The notes: generated by a model not told the origin, from the sequence alone. Numbered from the stretch's first letter, positions 1 through 9,190 are shown. The stretch: 64,000 nucleotides of DNA from Nocardiopsis sp. NRRL B-16309 (GCF_001279585.1 NZ_LGEC01000003.1:62001-126000), one strand, 5' to 3'. Program-made: numbers and translations.

Positions 1-157
1 GCGTACGATGTCCACCGCCGCTGGTGCAAGAGGGGGCCGGGTCCCGGTACCGGCGGGAACGCCGCCGACGTGCCACGGGGCCGGACCGGCATGCGATGAT
101 CAGCGCGGACGCCGGACAGGCCGGAACGTCCACCACAGCGGAGAAGGGGATCCTTCC

Positions 158-793
158 GTGGCCCGACCCAAGACGCCGATCCTGAGCAAGCCCGCCATCC
201 GTCAGGCGGCTCTGACCCTCATCGACAGGGACGGCCTCGAAGGCGTCTCCATGCGCAAACTCGCCCAGGAACTCGACGTGCAGGCGGCCTCCCTCTACAG
301 CCACTACCGGACCAAGGAGGAGCTGCTCACCGAGATCGCCGACGAGGTCACCACCCGCATCGACGTGTCCGGTTTCGACCTCGGCGACTGGCGGGAGGGC
401 CTGGCCCGGTGGGCGCGCTCCTACCGCGACGCCCTGGCGGAGCACCCCAACCTGGTGCCGGTGATCGCCTCCGGCCCCGGGCGGCGGGAGGAGGCCCTGC
501 GCCGGGCCGACATCGTGCACGGGGGCCTGGTCAACGCCGGATGGCCGCCCAAGTACGCCACCATGATCGGCGCCTCGACCAAGTACCTGGTGGTCGGAGC
601 GGCCACGAACTCCTTCGCGCGCGGCTTCGACGACGACGTCCGCGTCTACCGCGACCGCTACCCGAACCTCTCCCAGGCGCACCGCCTGGCGGAGCACGCC
701 ACGGAGATCGACGACGCCAGCTTCGAGCTCGCGCTCTCGGCCTTCCTGGACGGGCTCACCCGCGTCTACGACGACGTCCGCGCCCACACCTGA
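158..793 (+). CDS. TetR/AcrR family transcriptional regulator
   Basis: This encodes a DNA-binding repressor of about 211 residues. Residues 10-57 form a typical TetR helix-turn-helix: an 'AALTLIDRDGLEGVSMRKLAQEL' type core followed by ASLYSHYRTKEELL. The C-terminal half is the variable ligand-binding helical domain. I chose GTG 158 because it follows a GAGAAGGGGA ribosome-binding site; the reading frame stays open upstream to position 8, but that part is Arg/Gly-rich and looks non-coding. It ends convergently, 50 bp from the MATE exporter gene. Its ligand is unknown; control of the neighbouring exporter is possible but not shown. Confidence 0.85.
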   Translation: MARPKTPILSKPAIRQAALTLIDRDGLEGVSMRKLAQELDVQAASLYSHYRTKEELLTEIADEVTTRIDVSGFDLGDWREGLARWARSYRDALAEHPNLVPVIASGPGRREEALRRADIVHGGLVNAGWPPKYATMIGASTKYLVVGAATNSFARGFDDDVRVYRDRYPNLSQAHRLAEHATEIDDASFELALSAFLDGLTRVYDDVRAHT

Positions 794-843
794 GCCGCGG
801 CTCCGCGGTTCCGCGCCCAGGCGGGGCCACGGACCCGTGCGCC

Positions 844-2295
844 TCAGACACGCGCGGACCGCAGCCGGAACGCGGTGGCCTGCGCGACCACCAGACCGCA
901 GGTCGTCGTCGCGTAGGCGCCCCACAGCAGCGGCAGCCCGCCGATCCGCGCCAGCGGAAGCGCGGCGAGGGCGAGGGCCCCGTAACAGACGGCGAACGCG
1001 TACATCGACGGCCGGGGGTGCTTGATCCCCAGGAGCCCCATCCCCGGCGGCACCTGTAGCGCGTCCGCCACGACCACGACGCACAGCACGGGCAGCAGGG
1101 CCGCGGCGGTGGCGCCCACCCGCGGGTCGGAGGTCAGCAGGCCCACGAGCGGGCCCGCGGTCGTCCAGAGCACCGCCGCGCTCCCCGCCACGACCGGAAC
1201 CGCCACCGCGTACCCCGCCAGCACGGCCCGGCGCACACCCGTCCGGTCGCGCCGCGCGGCGGCCCTGGCGGCGGAGGGGACGAGCGACTGCCCGACCGCC
1301 GCCGCCGGCAGGAAGGCGAACGTGGCCACGACCACCAGCAGCTGGTGCGCGGCCGCCTCCTGCGCGCTCACGCGGGCGACCGCCACGGCCAGCACGCTCA
1401 TCGCCCCGAACTTGATCACCAGCGTCGCGCCGCTGGGCAGGCCCACCCGGGCGATCCGCCACACGCCCGGCCACGCGGGCGGACCCCAGCCGACGCGGCG
1501 GCCCCGCAGGAGCGTGCGGCGGCGGGACGCGTACAGGCCCAGAACGAGCCCGACGGTGCCCTGGAACAGCATCGTGGCGCCCGCGCCGGACAGGCCCAGC
1601 GCCGGGAACGGCCCTGCGCCCAGGACCAGGGCGGGCGTGAGCGTGACGGTCAGCGCGGTGGAGACCAGGCTCAGCGCCAGGACCGTCCGGGTGCGGCCGA
1701 GCCCGATGAGCAGGATGTCCGTGGACGAGCGCATTGAGGCCACGGCCACGAACGTCCCCATGAGCAGGGGGGACGGGCCCAGCGCCGCGAGGGTGGGCGC
1801 GGCCACGCCCAGAGGCGGCGCCCACAGGGGGATCGAGGCGACCAGGCAGCCGCCGAGCAGCCCCGTGCACAGTGCGAGCCAGGTGCCGTCGCGGACCACG
1901 CGGGCGAGGGCGGCGGGGTCGCGGTCGTTCTCGGCGACGAAGGGCATGGCCCCGCGCAGGCAGCCCTGCGCGACCATCAGCAGCGGGTTGACGAGGGAGA
2001 TGATCAGCGCGTGCGCCGCCAGGTCACCGGTGTCCGTCCGGCCGAGTACCGCCGCGGTGACCATGCTCCCCAGCGTGGTGGCGAGCATGGACAGGTACAG
2101 CGGCAGCGCCCTGCCCGCGATCCGGCCGGTCTGCCGGGCGAGGGAGAGCCGGGCCTCCGTGGCGCGCCGACGCTCCTCCGGCTCCGTGGCGGGTGCGGAG
2201 CGGACGTCGGTCAACGGTCCACCACGGCCGCCGTACGGGCCTTCGACCAGGACAAGCAGGACTCCTCGGTATCGGGGGCTGATTCCGCCGGGCAT
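844..2295 (-). CDS. MATE family efflux transporter
   Basis: This is a polytopic membrane protein of the multidrug and toxin extrusion type, expected to exchange Na+ or H+ for cationic drugs at the cytoplasmic membrane. Support comes from about 12 hydrophobic segments and MATE-like stretches such as LYLSMLATTLGSMVTAAVLG near the N terminus and a PSGATLVIKFGAMSVLAVAVA segment in the second half. The start is uncertain. ATG 2295 has a GGAG 12 nt upstream, but the first 28 residues are Gly/Arg-rich; TTG 2214 would give a tidier N terminus with a poorly spaced GGTGGA. The reading frame runs on far upstream, antisense to the acyl-CoA synthetase, and that part is a shadow. Confidence 0.82.
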   Translation of the reverse strand: MPGGISPRYRGVLLVLVEGPYGGRGGPLTDVRSAPATEPEERRRATEARLSLARQTGRIAGRALPLYLSMLATTLGSMVTAAVLGRTDTGDLAAHALIISLVNPLLMVAQGCLRGAMPFVAENDRDPAALARVVRDGTWLALCTGLLGGCLVASIPLWAPPLGVAAPTLAALGPSPLLMGTFVAVASMRSSTDILLIGLGRTRTVLALSLVSTALTVTLTPALVLGAGPFPALGLSGAGATMLFQGTVGLVLGLYASRRRTLLRGRRVGWGPPAWPGVWRIARVGLPSGATLVIKFGAMSVLAVAVARVSAQEAAAHQLLVVVATFAFLPAAAVGQSLVPSAARAAARRDRTGVRRAVLAGYAVAVPVVAGSAAVLWTTAGPLVGLLTSDPRVGATAAALLPVLCVVVVADALQVPPGMGLLGIKHPRPSMYAFAVCYGALALAALPLARIGGLPLLWGAYATTTCGLVVAQATAFRLRSARV

Positions 2296-2406
2296 GCTAA
2301 CGCACCGCTCCACGGCGTCCCGGGGGGGCGGTTGGTAGCGTCGGCGCCAGAGGGTCGCGCGCACGCGCGTGCGGCCGGGTCGACGAGGCTGGAGGAGGCG
2401 CCGTCC

Positions 2407-2853
2407 ATGGCTGAGACACGGGTGGTCTGGTCCAAGAAGGTTCCGGAGGTCTACGGCAAGCTCGACGAGATCGACAAGATCATCGCGGGCCAGTTGGACA
2501 CGACCCTGCTCGAACTGGTGAAGCTGCGCGCCTCCGTCCTCAACGGCTGCGCGTTCTGTGTGGACCTGCACACGCGCCGGGCGCTGCAGGAGGGCGAGAC
2601 CCAGCAGCGCCTCTTCCTCGTTCCGACGTGGGTCGAGGCGGGCGGCATCTTCTCCGAGTCCGAGCGGGCCGCGCTCGCCCTCACCGACGAGATGACGAGG
2701 ATGGGCGAGCACGGGGTCTCCGACGAGGTCTACGGGGCCGCCGCCGAGCACTTCGACGAGGAGCGGCTCGCCGCGCTGATGACCGCCATCGCGATGATCA
2801 ACCTGTACAACCGGCTCGCGGTCACCTCGCACCTGCACCCGCGCCGACGCTAG
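2407..2853 (+). CDS. Carboxymuconolactone decarboxylase/AhpD-like peroxidase
   Basis: This is a 148-residue all-helical AhpD-fold protein, probably a thiol-dependent alkylhydroperoxidase. The diagnostic motif is complete: E36 and the pair C48-A-F-C51 followed by H55, the pattern that in AhpD forms the proton relay and redox-active disulfide. The start ATG is preceded by GGAGGA. It is transcribed divergently from the MATE gene and stands alone. The family is broad (CMD, AhpD, uncharacterised), so the substrate cannot be named. Confidence 0.85.
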   Translation: MAETRVVWSKKVPEVYGKLDEIDKIIAGQLDTTLLELVKLRASVLNGCAFCVDLHTRRALQEGETQQRLFLVPTWVEAGGIFSESERAALALTDEMTRMGEHGVSDEVYGAAAEHFDEERLAALMTAIAMINLYNRLAVTSHLHPRRR

Positions 2854-3264
2854 GGAGTGTTCTTCCGACGGCTTCCGGGTGAGCGAGCGGTCGTCGGTCC
2901 CTCTCGCGCGACGATGGGCGAAGCCTGGTCGTGCCGCCCGAGCGCGGAGGCGCGGCGAGAGGCGGCCTGGCGGCCGTGAGCCCGGAACGCCGCAAGGAAC
3001 ACGACCTCGCGGACAGGTGCCGCGGACGCCGCCCCTCGCGCGGCGGGCGCGTCCGCGGCCACGGGCGTGCGCCGGGCTCCGGCGCGCGCCCCGCCGGGCC
3101 GCGCGGCCTCGGGAAAGCCTCCGAAAGCCCCGTACGCGCGGGGACCGTACTACGGCCCATGGCCTCGGGTACCGGACACCCCGAAAGCCCGTACGCGCGG
3201 GGGACCGACTGCTAGCGTCGACCGTGTTCCAGGTCACACTCGCGAGGACGTCCCAGGAGTGCGG
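2854..3264 (+). promoter_or_regulatory. Non-coding stretch with a 26-bp direct repeat before the acyl-CoA synthetase
   Basis: This 411-bp stretch contains no convincing gene. Two nearly identical copies of a 26-27-bp element (CCGAAAGCCC then GTACGCGCGGGG and ACCG) lie at 3121-3146 and 3181-3207, 60 bp apart. A TAGCGT -10-like hexamer is at 3213-3218 and an AGGAG ribosome-binding site at about 3255. The repeat pair may be an operator for the downstream gene. Confidence 0.45.
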
Positions 3265-5064
3265 ATGAGCCCGACCCCCACCGTCGCCCACCTCCTCCAC
3301 CGCAACGCCGACACCTGGCCCGACCGGCCCGCGCTCTCCTGGAGGGAGCCCGGTTCGGCCGACTGGCGCACACTGACCTGGTCCGGCGTGCGCGACCGCG
3401 TGGCCGGGCTCGCCGAGGGCTACGCGGCCCTGGGCGTGGCCCCCGGCGACCACGTGCTGCTCATGATGGGCAACCGGCCCGAGCACTGGCTCAGCGACCT
3501 CGCGCTGGTCCGGGCCGGGGCGGTCACCACCACCGTCTACTCCACCTCCGCGCCCGACCAGGTCCGCTACATCGCCCGGCACTGCCGTGCCCGGCTCGCG
3601 GTCGTCGGCGACGCCGGGTCCGCCCGTGCCTGGGAGCGGCTGGTCGCCGATCCCGACACGCCCCTGGAACGGCTGGTCGTCGTGGACGGCGCCGACCCCG
3701 AGCGCGGGCACGTGCCGTACACGGACCTGGCCGCCGTCGCCGCCCCCGCTTCCTCCGCCGCCGAGGACCGGTCCGACCCCGACGACCGGCTCACCGTCGT
3801 CTACACCTCCGGTACCACGGGCGAACCCAAGGGCGTCGTCCTGACCCACCGGCACGTGTTCGGCAACGCGACCGCGCTGGACCGGGTCGTGGAACTGCCC
3901 GACCACGCCGAGCACATCTGCTACCTGCCCCTCGCGCACATCGCCGAGCGCATGCTGGGCCTGTACCTGCCGCTGTTCCGGGCCTCGCACGTGTGGCTGT
4001 GCGCCGATCCCCAGGAGCTGCCCGAGGTGCTGCGGCACGTGCGGCCGCCGCAGTTCTTCGGTGTTCCGCGCGTGTGGGAGAAACTCGCCTCCGCCCTGCG
4101 CGCGGGCCTGGACCGGCTGCCCCCGGACCGGCGCGCCGCCGTCGACCGGGCCCGCGCCCTGGCCGCCGAGCACATCTCCCGCCGCGAGCGCGGGGAGCTG
4201 GTCCCCGACGACCTGGCCGAACGGGCCGAGCGGGCGCGGGCCCAGGTCCTCGCGCCCCTCCTGGCCGCGGCGGGCCTGGACCGGGTCGTCTGGGCGGCCA
4301 GCGCGTCCGCGCCCATGCCCCCGGAGGTCGTCCGGTTCTGGGCGGGGATGGGCCTCGCCGTCATGGACGCCTGGGGACTGACCGAGACCACCGGCGTGGC
4401 CACCGTCAACAGCCCCGTCAGCGGATTCCGCCTGGGCTCGGTCGGCCGCCCCATCGACGGGGTGGAGCTGCGGGTGGCGGGGGACGGCGAGATCCTGGTG
4501 CGCGGGGCGACGGTGTTCGAGGGCTACCTGAACCCGGACGGGTCGGTCGGGCCCGGCACGGGCGCCGGGGGCTGGTTCGCCACGGGCGACGTCGGCCGCC
4601 GCGACGAGGACGGGTTCGTGTGGATCACCGACCGCAAGAAGGAGCTGATCGTCACCTCCCACGGCAAGAACGTGGCTCCCTCGCCGGTCGAGAACGCCCT
4701 GAAGGAGCACCCGCTCATCGGGCAGGCCTACGTGCACGGCGACGGCCGCCCCCACCTCGTCGCCCTGCTCGTCCTGGACCCGGAGACCGCTCCGGCGTGG
4801 GCCGCCGCGCACGGCATCCGCACCGGCGCGGGCACCGGCGACGGCCGGCCCCTGGCCGAGCACCCGGCCGTCCTCGCGGAGGCCGGACGTGCCGTCGCGG
4901 CGGCCAACGCGCGGCTCAGCCGCCCCGAACAGGTCAAGCGCCACCGGCTCCTGGACCGGGAATGGGGTCCGGGTACGGGGGAGCTGACCCCCTCGCTCAA
5001 GCTGCGGCGCCGCGTGGTCCGGGACCTGTACCGCGACGAGCTGGCCGCCCTGTACGAGCCCTGA
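3265..5064 (+). CDS. Long-chain acyl-CoA synthetase (AMP-dependent ligase)
   Basis: This 599-residue enzyme activates a fatty acid to acyl-AMP and then acyl-CoA. The P-loop-like motif YTSGTTGEPKG is at residues 180-190, a WGLTETTG motif follows in the middle, and the C-terminal hinge region reads ITDRKKELIVTSHGKN near residue 456. The length and the LTHRHV and PLAHIAER stretches match FadD15/FACS-like proteins of actinobacteria. ATG 3265 has AGGAG six bases upstream; in-frame sequence before it is low-complexity. It is a single gene, so its pathway (lipid degradation or remodelling) is inferred from the family only. Confidence 0.9.
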   Translation: MSPTPTVAHLLHRNADTWPDRPALSWREPGSADWRTLTWSGVRDRVAGLAEGYAALGVAPGDHVLLMMGNRPEHWLSDLALVRAGAVTTTVYSTSAPDQVRYIARHCRARLAVVGDAGSARAWERLVADPDTPLERLVVVDGADPERGHVPYTDLAAVAAPASSAAEDRSDPDDRLTVVYTSGTTGEPKGVVLTHRHVFGNATALDRVVELPDHAEHICYLPLAHIAERMLGLYLPLFRASHVWLCADPQELPEVLRHVRPPQFFGVPRVWEKLASALRAGLDRLPPDRRAAVDRARALAAEHISRRERGELVPDDLAERAERARAQVLAPLLAAAGLDRVVWAASASAPMPPEVVRFWAGMGLAVMDAWGLTETTGVATVNSPVSGFRLGSVGRPIDGVELRVAGDGEILVRGATVFEGYLNPDGSVGPGTGAGGWFATGDVGRRDEDGFVWITDRKKELIVTSHGKNVAPSPVENALKEHPLIGQAYVHGDGRPHLVALLVLDPETAPAWAAAHGIRTGAGTGDGRPLAEHPAVLAEAGRAVAAANARLSRPEQVKRHRLLDREWGPGTGELTPSLKLRRRVVRDLYRDELAALYEP

Positions 5065-5190
5065 CTTCGGCGCGCACGCCGAGCCCCCCGGGGCGCTCCA
5101 CCAGGTTCCGGGGCCGGCGCCGCCGACCGCGGTTCGCGCGCGAAGCCCCCGCGTCCGGGGCCGGAGGCGGGGGCGGGTGGAACGGTCGGA

Positions 5191-5733
5191 TCAGACGGTG
5201 TGCCTGCGGTCGCCCGGCTGCGTCGCCTGCCCGGCCTCCTCGGCGGGCGCCGTCGTCTCGGGCTTGGCGTGGGCGGCCCGCCGGCCGCTGCGGTAGGCGG
5301 CGCGCTGGTCGTCGGTCATCCGGTCGGCGGTCGCCTCGTCCCGGTCCGCCGCCATCTCCCGGTCCGGCCAGCCGGCGGTCAGCGCGTAGATCACCAGGAG
5401 TTCGATGGCGATCGCCACGACCGACCACAGGGGCAGTGCCACCAGGAAGGCCAGCTGGGCGAGGGCGTTCACCGCGGCCAGCACGATGCCGAAGACCCGT
5501 GCCCACATGCTGCCGGACAGGATCGCGGCACCGGCGACCACCAGGACGATGCCCCATCCGCCGAGGAGGAAGCCCCACGCCCCGTACTCGAGGAGGAGCA
5601 GCTCACCGTCGGCCACGGCGTAGTAGGTGGGAGTCAGGAGGGCGACGAGCCCCTGGATGATGTTCACGGCGCCGATCATCATCAGCAGCGTCGCGGCGAA
5701 GAACTGCCAGCCGTTGGGTGATCCGGTTCGCAT
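5191..5733 (-). CDS. DUF7144-type four-helix membrane protein
   Basis: This is a small integral membrane protein of 180 residues. Four hydrophobic segments occupy roughly residues 10-135, with stretches like the actinobacterial DUF7144 family (MMIGAVNIIQGLVAL, then GSMWARVFGIVLA, then LPLWSVVAIAIELLVIYAL). The last 45 residues are a charged cytoplasmic tail. Function is unknown. It is divergent from the winged-helix regulator gene and may share its AT-rich control region. Confidence 0.75.
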   Translation of the reverse strand: MRTGSPNGWQFFAATLLMMIGAVNIIQGLVALLTPTYYAVADGELLLLEYGAWGFLLGGWGIVLVVAGAAILSGSMWARVFGIVLAAVNALAQLAFLVALPLWSVVAIAIELLVIYALTAGWPDREMAADRDEATADRMTDDQRAAYRSGRRAAHAKPETTAPAEEAGQATQPGDRRHTV

Positions 5734-5920
5734 TGCGTGCTCCTCACCAGGTGTCCCGGCGGCCCTCGCGAGCCGGGGGACGTCCTGTCGGATGCTCTTC
5801 GAGCGCGGTTCCGCGCTCCCCACCACATCATCGAACGGCCGGCCCCAACGGGGTTCCAGTGGTTGCCCCATATCGGGTCAAGGATGCGCGCGGTCCCGGA
5901 AGTCCGGGCGTACACGGGGA

Positions 5921-5950
5921 ACTACGTATATACAGAATTACGTAATATCG
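5921..5950. promoter_or_regulatory. AT-rich palindromic promoter/operator
   Basis: A short AT-rich island sits in very GC-rich DNA just before the GTG start at 5965. It contains TACGTA (5923-5928) and the perfect 10-bp palindrome ATTACGTAAT (5937-5946). The composition and position suggest promoter and operator elements for the winged-helix regulator, possibly autoregulatory, in the divergent region shared with the DUF7144 gene. Confidence 0.45.
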
Positions 5951-5964
5951 GCTACGGTGGTGGC

Positions 5965-6525
5965 GTGAACGACGAACACGACACCCGGCTGGCCGACCTG
6001 GAGGCACGGGTCGCCGAACTCGAACGCCGCGCGGCGGAGCGGCCCCCCGACCCAGGTCCGGCGCCCGCGACGGCACCCGCGCCGGCCACCGGCGACGCCT
6101 TCTTCGCGCTCAACGCCCTGCGGGACCACGTCACCGGTCGCGGCGGCGTGGTCTTCGCCGGACTCGTCAGGGACGAGGAGGGAGAGCACGCGGAGTCCGC
6201 ACTGGAGTGGCAGCAGGGACTGTCCGTGGAACGGCTCGCCGAACTCGACTGGTCGCAGTGCGCCGCGCCCCTGGACGCCCTGGGCCACCCCGTCCGCCTC
6301 TCGCTGCTGCACGCCGTCTGGTCGGGCACCCGCACCGTGGCCGGGCTGGCCGAGCTGTCCGGCTTCGGGACGACCGGCCAGATCTACCACCACGTGCACC
6401 AGCTCAGCGCCGCGGGCTGGCTCACCACCCTCAAACGCGGCCACTACGCCATCCCGCCCGAACGCGTCATCCCCCTGCTCGCCGTCCTGCTGGCGGCGGG
6501 CGGTGCGAACCGGTCCACCCCGTGA
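5965..6525 (+). CDS. Winged helix-turn-helix (ArsR-like) regulator
   Basis: This 186-residue protein starts with a short heptad-like helix (LADLEARVAELERRAAE), likely a coiled coil, then a linker, and ends in a winged helix-turn-helix of ArsR type. In that domain LDALGHPVRLSLLHAVWSG is the helix preceding recognition, followed by GTTGQIYHHVHQLSAAGWL and a wing. No metal-binding cysteine pair is visible, so metal sensing is unlikely. It lies 17 bp upstream of the serine hydrolase and is probably co-transcribed with it. GTG was chosen because the upstream sequence is AT-rich promoter DNA. Confidence 0.75.
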   Translation: MNDEHDTRLADLEARVAELERRAAERPPDPGPAPATAPAPATGDAFFALNALRDHVTGRGGVVFAGLVRDEEGEHAESALEWQQGLSVERLAELDWSQCAAPLDALGHPVRLSLLHAVWSGTRTVAGLAELSGFGTTGQIYHHVHQLSAAGWLTTLKRGHYAIPPERVIPLLAVLLAAGGANRSTP

Positions 6526-6542
6526 GGAAGGAGGGACCCCCG

Positions 6543-7613
6543 GTGCGAACCCGTCCCCTGACCGTCGCCGCCGCCTGCGCGGCCGCCGCCCTGGTCGTCG
6601 TCCTCGGGCTGGTCGTGCGGCCGCACACGCCCGCCCTGTCCACCGACGAGTCCGGGGACGCCGCGCTGCTCGACCGCGCCCGGCCCCTGTTCGCCGAGGG
6701 CGTCCACCACCGGGTCAGCGTCGTCGAGATCGACGGCGAGGACACCCGCGTCGCCCACTTCGGCGCCGACGACTCCACGTCCTACGAGATCGGCTCGGTC
6801 TCCAAGGCCCTGAACGGGCTCCTGCTCGCCGACATGATCGAGCGCGGCGAGGTGTCCGAGGACACCGAACTCGGCACACTCCTGGACCTGGACGGCGCCC
6901 CGGCGGCATCGGTCACCCTCGCCGAGCTGGCCGGACACCGCTCGGGGCTGCCCCGGCTCTCCCCGCGCCCGCTGGACATGCTCGGGGCCTGGGCGGCCGC
7001 GCTGACGGGACGGGACCCCTACCGGTTCGACGTGGACACGCTGGTGGAGCAGGTGGCGGCGGCCGACACCTCCGGACGCGGTGAGTTCGCCTACTCGAAC
7101 ATGGGCGCGGCCGTCCTCGGCCAGGCCCTCGCGGCGCGCGCCGGAACCGACTACGCCGACCTGCTGCGCGCACGGGTGCTCGATCCGCTGGGGCTGGACG
7201 GCACCGTGCTGCCCGCCACCGCGGCCGAGCTGCCCGCCGGTGCGATCGTGGGCACCAACGACAAGGGCCGCACGGCCGACCCCTGGCTGGCCCGCGCCTA
7301 CGCTCCCGCGGGCGGGGTGCGCTCCACCCCCGAGGACATGGCGGTGCTGGCGCGGGCCCTCCTGTTCGGCGACCCGCCGGGGGCGGGGGCCATGGAGCCG
7401 CGATGGGACGACGGCGAGGACGGCCGGGTGGGGCTGGGCTGGTTCGTCGACGACCACGACGGCACCGACGTCACCTGGCACAACGGCGGAACTGGCGGGT
7501 TCTCGACCATGCTCGCCCTGGACCGCGAGGGCGGGCGCGCCGTGGTGGTCCTGGCCGACACCGCCACCGGAGTCGAGTCCCAGGCGCGGGACCTGCTGCT
7601 GGGGGAGGCGTGA
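6543..7613 (+). CDS. Serine hydrolase, beta-lactamase/D-Ala-D-Ala carboxypeptidase (class C) family
   Basis: This is an exported or membrane-anchored serine hydrolase of 356 residues. An N-terminal hydrophobic signal segment covers residues 7-25. The catalytic SxxK motif is SVSK in YEIGSVSKALNGLLL. The YxN motif appears as YSNMGAAVLG, and the third box as HNGGTGGF. These are the penicillin-binding/class C beta-lactamase signatures; the true substrate may be a peptide or ester. It starts at GTG after AGGAAGGAGGG. The downstream membrane-protein gene overlaps its stop codon (TGATG), so the two are probably translationally coupled. Confidence 0.85.
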   Translation: MRTRPLTVAAACAAAALVVVLGLVVRPHTPALSTDESGDAALLDRARPLFAEGVHHRVSVVEIDGEDTRVAHFGADDSTSYEIGSVSKALNGLLLADMIERGEVSEDTELGTLLDLDGAPAASVTLAELAGHRSGLPRLSPRPLDMLGAWAAALTGRDPYRFDVDTLVEQVAAADTSGRGEFAYSNMGAAVLGQALAARAGTDYADLLRARVLDPLGLDGTVLPATAAELPAGAIVGTNDKGRTADPWLARAYAPAGGVRSTPEDMAVLARALLFGDPPGAGAMEPRWDDGEDGRVGLGWFVDDHDGTDVTWHNGGTGGFSTMLALDREGGRAVVVLADTATGVESQARDLLLGEA

Positions 7614-7996
7614 TGACCACGACCGTGCTCTACGCCGTCGGCGGCCTGCTGGTCCTGGTCGCGGTGGCCATGTCCGCCGGGCTCCTGCTCCGGACCTGGC
7701 GGCACCGGGGCTCCCGGCGCCTCCAGGACCGCTGGGACGCGCTCAACCGGTTCGGGAACGCCCTGCTGATGACCGTCGTCGCCCTGCTGTCGGTCTCCTG
7801 GACCGTGTTCCCGGAGGGCCTGTGGTACCCGGTGGTCGCCCTGCTCGCCGCCGCGGCCGCCGGTACGGTGCTGCGCTGGCCCGACCTGGCGTGGCGGGCC
7901 GACACCGAGCGGGCGGCCACCCACCGGGTCTCGGCCCTGGGGACACTGGCGTTCGCGGCGGTGGCGGTCGCGGTGCTCGTCGTCACCCTCCTGTGA
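7613..7996 (+). CDS. Small integral membrane protein coupled to the serine hydrolase
   Basis: This is a 127-residue protein with four hydrophobic segments (about residues 5-27, 45-62, 66-84 and 105-127) and no recognised domain. Its ATG overlaps the TGA of the serine hydrolase, which implies translational coupling and a shared role. I do not recognise the family; a membrane partner of the hydrolase is an inference from context alone. Confidence 0.65.
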   Translation: MTTTVLYAVGGLLVLVAVAMSAGLLLRTWRHRGSRRLQDRWDALNRFGNALLMTVVALLSVSWTVFPEGLWYPVVALLAAAAAGTVLRWPDLAWRADTERAATHRVSALGTLAFAAVAVAVLVVTLL

Positions 7997-8135
7997 GCGC
8001 GGGTCCCGCCGTGGCTTGAGCATGGCTTCCGCGCCGCTCCGAGCATGGCTCGCGCTCGGAGCGGAGCGCGGCCCTGTCCGGGTGCGGGCCCCTCCGTGCC
8101 GGCCGCCCCTGTGCGGGCCGGCACGGCGGGTCCGG

Positions 8136-9095
8136 TCAGGCGAACGCGTCCACACCCGTCAGCTCCGCGGAGAACCGCCACAGGCGGGCGGCCTGCTCGG
8201 GGTCGACGGCGTGGTCGCTCACCCCGGGGCGGTCGGGGTCGGTGCCGGCCAGGACGGCCACGTCCACGTCCTCGCAGTACACGCCGCCCATCCCGGCCAG
8301 ATCCGGTGAGGTGGCCGCCCACACCTGGGTGGCGGCGCCCTGTTCCGGCGTCTTGAACGTCGGGTCGGCCACGTTGCCGTCCGCGTCGATCCAGCCCTTG
8401 GCGACCATCTCGTCCGTCGTCATGTGGCGCTGGAGCGGGGTGAGGATCGCGCCCGGGTGCAGGGAGAAGGCCCGCACACCGGTGTCGGCGCCGCGCCGGT
8501 CGGCCTCGATGGCGAACAGCGCGTTGGCCATCTTGGACTGTTCGTAGGCGGCCCACCGGTCGTACCCCCGCGCGAACCAGGGGTCGTCCCAGCGGATCGC
8601 CGACCCGTGGTGCCCGCCCGACGACACGGACACCACGCGGGCGCCCGTGCCGTCGCTGAGGGCGGGCCAGAGGCGGTTGACCAACGCGAAGTGGCCCAGG
8701 TGGTTGGTGGCGAACTGGTACTCCCAGCCCGGGCCCACCTTCTGGTGGGGGCAGCCCATCACACCGGCGTTGTTGATGAGGACGTCGATGGACCGGCCGC
8801 TCGCCAGGAACCGGTCGGCGAAGGCGGCCACGCTGTCCAGGTCGGAGAGGTCGAGTGTGTCGACCTCCACCCCTTCGAGGCCGTCCAGGCCCCCGCGCGC
8901 GCTCTCGGGGCGCCGGGCCGGAACGACGACCCGGGCGCCGGCCCCCGCCAGCGCCCGGGTCGTCTCCAGGCCGATGCCCGAGTACCCGCCGGTCACGATC
9001 GCGAGCCGCCCGGTCAGGTCGATGCCCTCCAGGACCTCGCGGGCGGTGCTGCGCGCGCCGAATCCGGAACCGATCGGCTTCTGTGGTGTCGTCAT
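8136..9095 (-). CDS. SDR family NAD(P)-dependent oxidoreductase
   Basis: This 319-residue short-chain dehydrogenase resembles the WW-domain oxidoreductase/retinol-dehydrogenase-like group. It has the Rossmann motif TGGYSGIG near residue 38, NNAG at about residue 110, a serine in VSVSSGGHH, and a catalytic YEQSK (YxxxK). The substrate is unknown. ATG 9095 lies seven nucleotides after a TACGGT -10 box, so the mRNA is probably leaderless. The promoter has the 19-bp spacer and internal palindrome typical of MerR-family control. Confidence 0.88.
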   Translation of the reverse strand: MTTPQKPIGSGFGARSTAREVLEGIDLTGRLAIVTGGYSGIGLETTRALAGAGARVVVPARRPESARGGLDGLEGVEVDTLDLSDLDSVAAFADRFLASGRSIDVLINNAGVMGCPHQKVGPGWEYQFATNHLGHFALVNRLWPALSDGTGARVVSVSSGGHHGSAIRWDDPWFARGYDRWAAYEQSKMANALFAIEADRRGADTGVRAFSLHPGAILTPLQRHMTTDEMVAKGWIDADGNVADPTFKTPEQGAATQVWAATSPDLAGMGGVYCEDVDVAVLAGTDPDRPGVSDHAVDPEQAARLWRFSAELTGVDAFA

Positions 9096-9102
9096 GTGCG
9101 TC

Positions 9103-9133
9103 ACCGTAGGACCTGGATCGCGCTCCAGGTCAA
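9103..9133 (-). promoter_or_regulatory. MerR-type promoter/operator of the SDR gene
   Basis: On the minus strand the -35 TTGACC (9133-9128) and the -10 TACGGT (9108-9103) are separated by exactly 19 bp. The spacer region carries the dyad ACCTGGATCGCGCTCCAGGT (9111-9130) with perfect 7-bp arms. A stretched spacer with a dyad inside it is the hallmark of promoters untwisted by MerR-family activators. No merR gene is adjacent, so the regulator must lie elsewhere. Confidence 0.75.
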
Positions 9134-9190
9134 GGGAAGTAGCATCGGCTCGACCCGGCCCGGGACCGGGGCGGCCACCGAGGGGACGGC

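Noticed and set aside
2296..4944. Minus-strand open frame extending the MATE gene across the acyl-CoA synthetase
   Set aside because: It is antisense to a gene with clear motifs; the translated part is Gly/Arg/Val-rich without domains, as expected for shadow frames in very GC-rich DNA.
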